64,000 nt of DNA from Carboxydothermus islandicus (GTDB lineage: Bacteria > Bacillota > Z-2901 > Carboxydothermales > Carboxydothermaceae): positions 1 to 64,000 of the forward strand of contig NZ_BDJL01000003.1 of the NCBI RefSeq assembly GCF_001950325.1, written 5' to 3'. The stretch's first letter is position 1, and each line of letters starts with the position of its first letter. The notes under the pieces were generated by a model that did no database searches, was not told the origin of the DNA, and saw only the letters and a list, made by a program, of their open reading frames with translations. A program made the translations under genes and the position numbers. Positions 7,965 through 17,393 of this stretch are shown here, one piece after another.

Positions 7965-8711
7965 TTATTTTACCTCCACACACCCAAAGCCCATGCTGTT
8001 TTTCTCCCCAAAACCGGTATCATAACCAAAAGCAATAAGCTCAGAAGAGCCTTCCACCGTAAAAGGAGCCAGATATCCCAAGATTTTTTGGTCCCGGTAG
8101 TGGATAAGCTTTGTTCCTTTATTTTTTTTTAAATATTCCTCGTCAAAAAAGAAAATCAAACGGTCATCCGCCGGAAGACGGCCGTAATATGTTTCAAATT
8201 TCCGCAAAAGATTTTGCCGGATTTTTTCCGAAAAAAATTCCGGCTCTTCGGTATACCTAATATAATAGGGCGTGGCATAACCTTCTTTAATAGTGCTAAC
8301 CACTATGGGAGATAAGCAAACAAAAATCTGGCCAGGCTTTATTTCGGGATTTTCTCTGATATAAGCGCCTTTTACCGTAAACTCTTCCCGGCCAATTTTA
8401 AATTTGTGGTCTTTAAATAATCCGTTTAAAAGATGAAGTAAAAACTCATAGAGAGGTGAACTTATTTTCAAGGAAAACTCCCCTATCACCCAAAAACCTT
8501 CAGAAGTTATTTTCTTCCTTTTGGCCAAAATTTGCGAAAAGGTAAAAAACTTAAATCGCCGCTCCCCAAAACCTTCATCATGAAGTTTTTTAGCAAAATC
8601 CGGTGATGATTTAGCTATAGTTTCATAAATTGCTGAGGTAATCTGATACTGGTAATTAAACGGTAAAAAGACCGCTTTCTCCCGCGGTTTTAAAAGTACT
8701 TCTATGCGCAT
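7965..8711 (-). CDS. cas6: CRISPR pre-crRNA endoribonuclease Cas6
   Basis: Cuts the CRISPR transcript within the repeat to release crRNAs and stays in the type I-B Cascade. Its 248 residues form two ferredoxin-like folds, with the C-terminal glycine-rich loop GFGEKNSMGFGCVEVK diagnostic of the family. The N-terminal FNYQYQITSAIYETI carries the usual aromatic residues, and His49 in KKLHDEGFGERRFKFFTFS is a candidate catalytic residue. The ATG at 8711 is preferred over one six codons upstream because GGAGG lies six nt before it. The gene is separated from the other cas genes by the whole array and lies at its old, leader-distal end, in the same direction, with its own terminator. A degenerate CRISPR repeat overlaps its ribosome binding site (8718-8747). 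Confidence 0.93.
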   Translation of the reverse strand: MRIEVLLKPREKAVFLPFNYQYQITSAIYETIAKSSPDFAKKLHDEGFGERRFKFFTFSQILAKRKKITSEGFWVIGEFSLKISSPLYEFLLHLLNGLFKDHKFKIGREEFTVKGAYIRENPEIKPGQIFVCLSPIVVSTIKEGYATPYYIRYTEEPEFFSEKIRQNLLRKFETYYGRLPADDRLIFFFDEEYLKKNKGTKLIHYRDQKILGYLAPFTVEGSSELIAFGYDTGFGEKNSMGFGCVEVK

Positions 8712-8717
8712 AATTTT

Positions 8718-8747
8718 CCTCCAATCCAAAAATTGTTCGATTAAATT
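8718..8747 (-). repeat. Degenerate CRISPR repeat in the cas6 leader
   Basis: Read on the minus strand, TTTAATCGAACAATTTTTGG then ATTGGAGG. Aligned to the array repeat it keeps TTTAAT-GAAC-ATT-T-GGAT-GGA. It also shares the variant TCGAAC with the solitary repeat at 23468-23496. Its 3' end is the GGAGG ribosome binding site of cas6. Confidence 0.6.
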
Positions 8748-9067
8748 TGGTACACAGCTAAGTTTATCCCTTAATATATTTTCTTTGCAGTTTCTGATTT
8801 ACCTGCCTAAGGGCGGTTCCGGCCGCTTTTCCCTTTTTGGTAATTTCGTTTGCTAATAAGTAATTACTTCAGAGTAACTTTTTCGGAGTTCTTTACTGGT
8901 ATTTTACTATTCTCTGAGTTTTTCCCTTTTCCTCTTAAAGCAGCCTAAAATAACTCCCCAACTTAACACAAATAATTCAAGCCAGCAGGAACCGGCCCAA
9001 CAATTTTTCTCAAACCTAAATCGGTTCGAATAATTTTTCAGCTTTTAAACGCTTTTTCAACCTCCCC
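8748..9067. other. Upstream region of cas6, no intact gene
   Basis: One short minus-strand frame reads LANEITKKGKAAGTALRQVN then QKLQRKYIKG and a stop at about 8769. It could be the C-terminal end of a lost gene. The rest is non-coding, and no strong promoter pair was found. Confidence 0.3.
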
Positions 9068-9365
9068 TTAATCTCCTTTCGAAGCAGGAAGATAAGGGAT
9101 AAGCCTTGCTGCCAGATTTTCTATTGGCAGAGATTGGAGCCATACCTTGCCCGGCCCCTTCAAAGTAGCAAGAAACAATCCTTCTCCGCCAAACAGGATA
9201 TTACTAAACCCTTTTACCATTTCAATCTCAAAGGTAACAGTAGGCTCAAACATTGCTACATGGCCTCGGTCCACCCATGCCACCAGCCTGCGTAAAAACC
9301 CTTTCTCCCTTTCCCATGGTTAAAATTACGACCGGCAAAGTCTCCACCACAATTTTAAAATTCAT
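9068..9365 (-). pseudogene. Broken AIM24/TIGR00266-family gene
   Basis: An ATG at 9365 begins [20 protein letters not shown] then [10 protein letters not shown], the N-terminus of the TIGR00266 (AIM24) family. After a frame shift at about 9283 the next frame gives [40 protein letters not shown] and [14 protein letters not shown], the family's C-terminal part. About 100 central residues are missing, as well as the frame. The family's role is unknown. The gene is dead. Confidence 0.75.
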
Positions 9366-9570
9366 AAAAACATCACCCTTATATTTTAAAATCTCCCGCA
9401 TAATTTTTTTAAATTATTTTCCTTTAAACTTACCAAAGGGCTCGGTCAAGTTCGTAAATTACATAACGGCGAGTAAACATACGGCATTTGACAGCCATCG
9501 TTTCACCATCTTTTTCGTAAAAATTTCAAGACCCTGTATGTCCTGAATGGTACTAAAATGCCTGCCCTAT

Positions 9571-12500
9571 GTTTCCATCCCACAATGGTTCTATTAAAAC
9601 CGTATACCATAATCACGAAACATCCGGATAAACCAATATTTCCATCCCACAATGGTTCTATTAAAACGATAAGGTAATTACCCAAAGCATCCCAAAACTG
9701 CGGAGATTTCCATCCCACAATGGTTCTATTAAAACAGCGAAAACCTGTTCGAGGTTTCCTTCGGTAATATGGATTTCCATCCCACAATGGTTCTATTAAA
9801 ACTTGCTAACCGTTACGATACTATGAGGATATTTAATAATTTCCATCCCACAATGGTTCTATTAAAACTATGCTGAACCGGAAGCACCAAAAATTAGTAA
9901 GCGTTATTTCCATCCCACAATGGTTCTATTAAAACTACCTGAGGGCGCTAAGTTTTGCCCAAATTGTAGGAAGATTTCCATCCCACAATGGTTCTATTAA
10001 AACCCTCCCGTCGCTCGGCTTTCCGGCTTGCCCTTGACAAATTTCCATCCCACAATGGTTCTATTAAAACAAAATTAATTGATTGGACAAGATTAGAGTA
10101 TGTTTTAATTTCCATCCCACAATGGTTCTATTAAAACCGAGGACCTGGCTTTATTGCTTGGTGCTCCTTACCATCATTTCCATCCCACAATGGTTCTATT
10201 AAAACTTCGTTGAGAAGAAGAAATACGAAGTTGACGAGAAAATTTCCATCCCACAATGGTTCTATTAAAACCCGCAAGCTCCGTACCTTTCGATATAGCT
10301 TATTCGCATTTCCATCCCACAATGGTTCTATTAAAACTTGACAAGGCAACCCTACCCGGCCCGCTCCTGCTCTTCAATTTCCATCCCACAATGGTTCTAT
10401 TAAAACGTTGCACCTATTTTCTATGGCGCATTAAAAGATGCATTTCCATCCCACAATGGTTCTATTAAAACGTTCAGACGCAATTTCAGCACCTTCCATT
10501 TGCTGACATTTCCATCCCACAATGGTTCTATTAAAACGGGACTACCTGGAGAACGCTTCTAAAATTTCAGCAAATTTCCATCCCACAATGGTTCTATTAA
10601 AACTTTAGATGGAGTAGGCGGGTTATTCGTATCATCGAGATTTCCATCCCACAATGGTTCTATTAAAACAAAGACTTAATCCAGTTTGCAAAACTGGATA
10701 ACTCAGTATTTCCATCCCACAATGGTTCTATTAAAACTTAACCACGAAATGGCCTCTCTCATTCAGGTGAAAGTGATTTCCATCCCACAATGGTTCTATT
10801 AAAACTTTGCGTTTATTTTGACAATAGTAACATTTACTGCAAAATTTCCATCCCACAATGGTTCTATTAAAACCACTCAAGCACTCTTCTCGTCGTTCTC
10901 TTTCAACTCATTTCCATCCCACAATGGTTCTATTAAAACCACCGGCCGGCCGTTGTCAAGGGCGGCCGTTAGGCATTTCCATCCCACAATGATTCTATTA
11001 AAACTCAACACCTTTTTTAAAATATTCGCAAAGTAAAAGGCATTTCCATCCCACAATGGTTCTATTAAAACCCATCCCAAATAGTAATTTACAGTTTCAC
11101 CTTTATTATTTCCATCCCACAATGGTTCTATTAAAACTCTACATGACCCAATTCTTTTTCTATCTTAGAAAGCTTATTTCCATCCCACAATGGTTCTATT
11201 AAAACGAAGGGACAATTGCTATTCAAAGGTCACTGCAAAGGCATTTCCATCCCACAATGGTTCTATTAAAACGCTACATTCCCAACCACTTTCACAGCTT
11301 TCTTAAGTTATTTCCATCCCACAATGGTTCTATTAAAACCATCCGGATTAACCGGAGAAGCAGTTTTAATTACTCATTTCCATCCCACAATGGTTCTATT
11401 AAAACTAACTAAAGGGGGAATGAAAAATGAGAAAATTTTACGAATTTCCATCCCACAATGGTTCTATTAAAACTTAAGTTTGAGGCTTACTTGCAGGAGT
11501 TCCCGTTTTTAATTTCCATCCCACAATGGTTCTATTAAAACGGTAAGGGCAGAAGCTAATTTCTAATACCGACACGGCATTTCCATCCCACAATGGTTCT
11601 ATTAAAACGAGCTGGTTCGGCAAACCCTCAGCTGGCGCATACTGAATTTCCATCCCACAATGGTTCTATTAAAACGGGTATTCCTAACCTGCTCAATCTT
11701 TTGTCTTCCTGCATTTCCATCCCACAATGGTTCTATTAAAACGTTGGGGAAGCGTTTTTCCATGCCTTCTATGAGTATATTTCCATCCCACAATGGTTCT
11801 ATTAAAACGTTATTGTTGAAGTACCTCCTGCATCTGGGTACGAAAATTTCCATCCCACAATGGTTCTATTAAAACTATCTTGATGTTGTTTTTGGAAAGC
11901 TAAGTCCAGTTTTACATTTCCATCCCACAATGGTTCTATTAAAACCGAAGCCGTTCATACGAGGACAAGCAGGGGCAGAAGATTTCCATCCCACAATGGT
12001 TCTATTAAAACAGGTTTATGCGAATTGCCCAGGAGGTAGCTGAGCTGCATTTCCATCCCACAATGGTTCTATTAAAACTAACTCCGACGCAGCTAATACG
12101 TTCCTCGGCCCCATATTTCCATCCCACAATGGTTCTATTAAAACTATCATCTAGAATAACCGCTTGGGTTAAACAATAAACATTTCCATCCCACAATGGT
12201 TCTATTAAAACATAATCACCGCCGTTCCAATGCCTACCCCATTCTTGATTTCCATCCCACAATGGTTCTATTAAAACAATAAGCCCGTCGCGGGTACTGC
12301 TGGTCGTCTTTACGATTTCCATCCCACAATGGTTCTATTAAAACGAAGCAATTGCTAAAAGTTTTAAGTTATTTTATGAAATTTCCATCCCACAATGGTT
12401 CTATTAAAACAAAACTTCTCAGCCCAGGGTTTCATTGCTACTTCCCCTATTTCCATCCCACAATGGTTCTATTAAAACCCGGTTCTAACTGTCTGAATAA

Positions 12501-15500
12501 GTTCAACCCTTTTCGCATTTCCATCCCACAATGGTTCTATTAAAACATGCGGCAAACCCGGGGATATAGTGCATCATAAGATTATTTCCATCCCACAATG
12601 GTTCTATTAAAACAGGTGGCAAAAACGGAGGGGTGGAAGATAGTAGTACATTTCCATCCCACAATGGTTCTATTAAAACAAGAAGCCGTCTTGTTCAAGA
12701 TAATGTTGCAGAAGCGAATTTCCATCCCACAATGGTTCTATTAAAACTCAACCAATACCTGACCCAATCCCAGGGGTTCATTGTATATTTCCATCCCACA
12801 ATGGTTCTATTAAAACAAGAAGCCGTCTTGTTCAAGATAATGTTGCAGAAGCGAATTTCCATCCCACAATGGTTCTATTAAAACCGCTAAATCATAAAGA
12901 CGCCAACTAAAACCATTATTACATTTCCATCCCACAATGGTTCTATTAAAACTTTTGGGGTGAATACCGGCTTTCAGGAGAAGTGTCGCGATTTCCATCC
13001 CACAATGGTTCTATTAAAACAATTCGCGCCAGCCGATCTGTTACCTCACGTATGAATTCAATTTCCATCCCACAATGGTTCTATTAAAACTGGCCCTAAT
13101 ACAGAAAATGCAGTCAAGACCTATCAAATTTCCATCCCACAATGGTTCTATTAAAACATGTCCTGCAACGTCAGCCTGCCTCTGACCTTCTTATATTTCC
13201 ATCCCACAATGGTTCTATTAAAACGGCTACTATTGCCGCTATTACCGCCATCCACAGTTTCATTTCCATCCCACAATGGTTCTATTAAAACCTTCTCAAA
13301 CCAAGCTGCCACAACCCCTGTAATGTAATTTCCATCCCACAATGGTTCTATTAAAACAAACGCAATTCGAAATAAAGCCGAAATTTAAGTTTAATTTCCA
13401 TCCCACAATGGTTCTATTAAAACAAACGCAATTCGAAATAAAGCCGAAATTTAAGTTTAATTTCCATCCCACAATGGTTCTATTAAAACCGAAGCGGATT
13501 TCTTCGATGTAGTTGTATGGGGCAAAAATTTCCATCCCACAATGGTTCTATTAAAACAAAAACCGCCCCAGGTAGTGCATCCCGCACTACCCAGAGATTT
13601 CCATCCCACAATGGTTCTATTAAAACTGGTATGGGTAGTTGATTTTGAGGTGGTGAGGCTATGAACATTTCCATCCCACAATGGTTCTATTAAAACGGTT
13701 AAATATATAACCTACAAAGAGGCCAAAGAATTATTTCCATCCCACAATGGTTCTATTAAAACAAAAGTAATATTTTTGAATTACAATTCTTTCTAGCATA
13801 TTTCCATCCCACAATGGTTCTATTAAAACTTAGAGAAGTATCATGTAGTTTTTGTAAGGAGGAAATTTCCATCCCACAATGGTTCTATTAAAACCAGGCT
13901 AACGTTATACGAGAACAACCGCAAATTGTTCGATTTCCATCCCACAATGGTTCTATTAAAACTGAGGTTTCCGAAGTCCAGAAAATGTTGAAGTTTTATT
14001 TCCATCCCACAATGGTTCTATTAAAACCTTACGACAAAAAAAGAGAAAGATATCTGACGAAAATATTTCCATCCCACAATGGTTCTATTAAAACGCTTCG
14101 TAGTGGATAAGTGCAACTGCGAGTATTTTAATTTCCATCCCACAATGGTTCTATTAAAACTCATGAGAAAACAAAAGAACAGGCGGCTTATGACAAAAAA
14201 ATTTCCATCCCACAATGGTTCTATTAAAACTTCCGCATACATAGCGCCTTTACCGTAATAAATTTTCAATTTCCATCCCACAATGGTTCTATTAAAACAC
14301 AGTTACCAGCATTTTTTCATCCTCCCACTCTAAAAATTTCCATCCCACAATGGTTCTATTAAAACAAAGAAGTTTAATACCCGAAGAATAGTAGAAATGG
14401 AATTTCCATCCCACAATGGTTCTATTAAAACCCCAGCTTGCTTGTTCAAGATTTTCAATCCGGAATTTAATTTCCATCCCACAATGGTTCTATTAAAACG
14501 AGGAACCTTTAATGATTGAGATAGGTATAGCGCCAATTTCCATCCCACAATGGTTCTATTAAAACCAAGCATAAATCCCAAAGCTCCACCTAAAAATAGT
14601 CCAATTTCCATCCCACAATGGTTCTATTAAAACCTTGCAATGTCCCTGAATATGTCGCTGCGTCGTCATAATTTCCATCCCACAATGGTTCTATTAAAAC
14701 CTTGGGTGAACTCCAGTCTGATGGAAATGCGCCGCAAGATTTCCATCCCACAATGGTTCTATTAAAACCAACCGTGATGGAATTGCGCAGGGCTCCTGTA
14801 TCTACATTTCCATCCCACAATGGTTCTATTAAAACGGGCATATTCCCTCGCCGTCCCAGGCAAATTCGCAGAATTTCCATCCCACAATGGTTCTATTAAA
14901 ACATTAATTTACAAAACAATGATTGATTATTATAACAAATTTCCATCCCACAATGGTTCTATTAAAACGAAGGGATTCAATCCCTTCCGGTAACAAAATA
15001 AATCAATTTCCATCCCACAATGGTTCTATTAAAACATAACGTGGGCTTTGCCGATACCGATTTAAACGGTTTACATTTCCATCCCACAATGGTTCTATTA
15101 AAACGATTATATTGATACCGAAAGACTTACTGAATTCTGGATTATTTCCATCCCACAATGGTTCTATTAAAACGAACACCGGGACAAAAAGCGTGGGCAG
15201 AAAAACAAAATTTCCATCCCACAATGGTTCTATTAAAACTCTGGCAAAAACAACAGCAGTAAACATTATTTTAAAAGAATTTCCATCCCACAATGGTTCT
15301 ATTAAAACGAAGGATTTTTACAGATAACAGAAACACAAAAAGAAAATTTCCATCCCACAATGGTTCTATTAAAACAACGTGGATGAAGTGGACTGTTGGC
15401 ACTGTTGTCGTATTTCCATCCCACAATGGTTCTATTAAAACCATCTCGCCCAGGAATGTAATCGTATTGGTCGTTATATGCATTTCCATCCCACAATGGT

Positions 15501-15979
15501 TCTATTAAAACTAATGCTTCACTGGTTGCCGTGGCCACAACGGCATAAAATTTCCATCCCACAATGGTTCTATTAAAACGCCTCCCGGACGACCGCGCGG
15601 CCAGCCTCCGAAAACCTATTTCCATCCCACAATGGTTCTATTAAAACGCAGCAATCGCCAAGCAGGCGATAGAACGAATTGGCATTTCCATCCCACAATG
15701 GTTCTATTAAAACTACTACTAATGAAGAATATGACCCTTCAACCAACACTATTTCCATCCCACAATGGTTCTATTAAAACCCTTTGGCAGGAGTTTATGG
15801 AAGAATTTATATCGCAAATTTCCATCCCACAATGGTTCTATTAAAACGCAGGGTCAGGAACAATTTATTTCTCAACAGGAGCATTTCCATCCCACAATGG
15901 TTCTATTAAAACCACTTTGATATTGAGTAGTTATCAACTTACTACCACCATTTCCATCCCACAATGGTTCTATTAAAAC
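9571..15979 (-). CRISPR. CRISPR array, 96 repeats and 95 spacers, type I-B
   Basis: I counted 96 copies of a 30-nt repeat. In crRNA sense (minus strand) it starts GTTTTAATAGAACC, has TTGTG in the middle and ends GGATGGAAAT, which yields the 8-nt handle ATGGAAAT after Cas6 cutting. Spacers are about 35-40 nt. The leader and adaptation genes are on the right, so the newest spacers are near 15979 and the oldest near 9571. Repeats are nearly invariant. The distal-most copy (9571-9600) differs at its last crRNA-sense base, and the copy near 10976-11005 has one internal change. Two spacers occur twice: 12680-12717 equals 12817-12854, and 13358-13393 equals 13424-13459. Frames within the array are repeat artefacts, not genes. 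Confidence 0.99.
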
Positions 15980-16110
15980 CCATCCTGAAAGCCTTAAAAA
16001 ATAAGGCCTTCAGGGAGGTGAAAACCTTAAAATCATCGTCGACCTCCGATAGTGCAAAAAACCCCGGGCAGCGACGACTTTTTTATTCCTTTGCCACTTA
16101 TTATTCGCTT
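15980..16110 (-). promoter_or_regulatory. CRISPR leader
   Basis: AT-rich segment between cas2 and the first repeat. It is conserved in a second copy at 24647-24771, which defines a core of about 125-130 bp. Next to the first repeat it has an inverted repeat (CTGAAAGCCTTA and TAAGGCCTTCAG), and further out CGTCG/CGACG arms. This is where array transcription starts and where Cas1-Cas2 should insert new spacers. Confidence 0.85.
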
Positions 16111-16135
16111 TTATTCCGAATTTTCCTGCTCTTTT

Positions 16136-16399
16136 TTACAAAAAATCACTTATCGGATTTTTCTCCTTACCTAAAATTCCCCTTTCCACCCACTTGGGAG
16201 TTGAAAAAACGTAGTACAGCACTGCATCTTCCTCTTCACAAATTAATTTTTTTAGCCCATATTTTACTTTTTCAAACTGACTTTCGGTTAAGTTCCCTTC
16301 AAACACAGAATTTTGCACCCAGTTAAGGTATTTTCTTAAAAACTTACACACCTTGGCTACTCTTTTTTCCCCAATATCGTAAACGATAATAACATACAT
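16136..16399 (-). CDS. cas2: CRISPR adaptation endonuclease-fold protein Cas2
   Basis: Structural partner of Cas1 in the spacer integrase. 87 residues starting MYVIIVYDIGEKRVAKVCKF, with the family's first strand and the YDI aspartate. LNWVQNSVFEGNLTESQFEK is the second conserved block. The start at 16399, one nt after the cas1 stop, is preferred over upstream starts because GGTGG precedes it and homologues begin here. It is the last gene of the cas operon, and the leader and array follow directly on the same strand. Confidence 0.95.
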   Translation of the reverse strand: MYVIIVYDIGEKRVAKVCKFLRKYLNWVQNSVFEGNLTESQFEKVKYGLKKLICEEEDAVLYYVFSTPKWVERGILGKEKNPISDFL

Positions 16400-16400
16400 C

Positions 16401-17384
16401 TTACCACCACGCTCTGAATCCCCGGTAGTTTTCATCCCCAATTAAATGTTTTATCAATCGATAAGCTTCTAATTTTATTAAGGTTTGATATGATACATGT
16501 CTTTTTAAATTGCGGTGCTCTATGGTCGAGCGAAGTTTTTCTTCATACTCCTGTAAAAAAGCTTTTTTGCCCTTTTCCTTTAAAAAACAATAACCTTCTT
16601 CGATTTCAAAATCATCTTCGGTGATAATATTTCGATTTAATACGGTAAAAATCACCCGATCTACAATTATCGGCTTAAAAATTTCACTTAAATCTAAGGC
16701 TAAAGAAAACCGACGTTGCCCCGGTTCGTGTAAATAGCTGATTGTTGGGTTTAACTGGGTATGGTAAATTTGGGCAAGCACTGTAGTATAAAAAACCGTA
16801 TTCCCGAAAGAAATTAAAGTATTTAAGATATTATCCGGTGGTCTTTTAACTCTTTTTTCCATTTCATACCCCGTAATTAACGGAAATGCCCGGTAGTAGT
16901 ACTGCCGGATATTACCTTCAATTGCCATTAGTTCTTCTGGGTCTTTGGCCCTTTTTATTTCCTTTTTTAAACTTTCTATACCGCTAATTTCGCTTTCTAC
17001 TCTATACCCTCGATTTTTATAGTAATTTAGATTCCTTAAAATATTATCAGAAGCCGTTTCTACTATTTCCCGGGCAATGGTCATTCGTTTTTCCAAATCA
17101 AGATAATGCTCTACCTGTTTTACAAGAAGAAAGCCGGAATTTAAATAATCTCTTGGCATAAAGCTTCCGGTATAAAAGCCATAATAGTTAAAAAAGTGAA
17201 GAGTAATATTATTTTGAGCAAGAAAATTTACCGCTTTAGTATTTAAGTCAACCTCACCAAAAAAATAAATGCTTTCAATATTTTCCACCGGTAGCGGTTT
17301 CTTGTTTTCTTCGGTTTCAAAGTAAAGGGTGTTATCTTTTCTTTTTAACCTTCCGCTGTTAAAAATATAAATCGTTCTTCCCAT
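16401..17384 (-). CDS. cas1: CRISPR integrase Cas1
   Basis: Metal-dependent integrase that inserts prespacers at the leader-repeat junction. 327 residues. The N-terminal beta-sheet domain starts MGRTIYIFNSGRLKRKDNTL and includes IESIYFFGEVDLNTKAVNFL. The helical catalytic domain holds the expected metal ligands: a Glu in AIEGNIRQYYYRAF, a His in SYLHEPGQRRFSLALDLSEI and a following acidic residue. AGGAGG precedes the ATG. It lies between cas3 (9 nt gap) and cas2 in one operon. Confidence 0.97.
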   Translation of the reverse strand: MGRTIYIFNSGRLKRKDNTLYFETEENKKPLPVENIESIYFFGEVDLNTKAVNFLAQNNITLHFFNYYGFYTGSFMPRDYLNSGFLLVKQVEHYLDLEKRMTIAREIVETASDNILRNLNYYKNRGYRVESEISGIESLKKEIKRAKDPEELMAIEGNIRQYYYRAFPLITGYEMEKRVKRPPDNILNTLISFGNTVFYTTVLAQIYHTQLNPTISYLHEPGQRRFSLALDLSEIFKPIIVDRVIFTVLNRNIITEDDFEIEEGYCFLKEKGKKAFLQEYEEKLRSTIEHRNLKRHVSYQTLIKLEAYRLIKHLIGDENYRGFRAWW

Positions 17385-17393
17385 ATTCTCCTC

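Noticed and set aside
8748-8812. cas6 promoter targeted by the second spacer-like segment (23644-23682)
   Set aside because: A stretch with ATATATTTTCTTTG resembles its 5' end, but the adjoining motif is TTA rather than CCN and mismatches do not follow the six-base period.
9503-15844. Many 60-107 codon frames on both strands within 9.5-15.9 kb
   Set aside because: They consist of translated CRISPR repeats (for example VLIEPLWDGN, FNRTIVGWK or FPSHNGSIKT) alternating with spacers.
9571-15979. Self-targeting spacers within the window
   Set aside because: I compared spacers by eye with the genes shown and found no convincing match. A full search could not be run.
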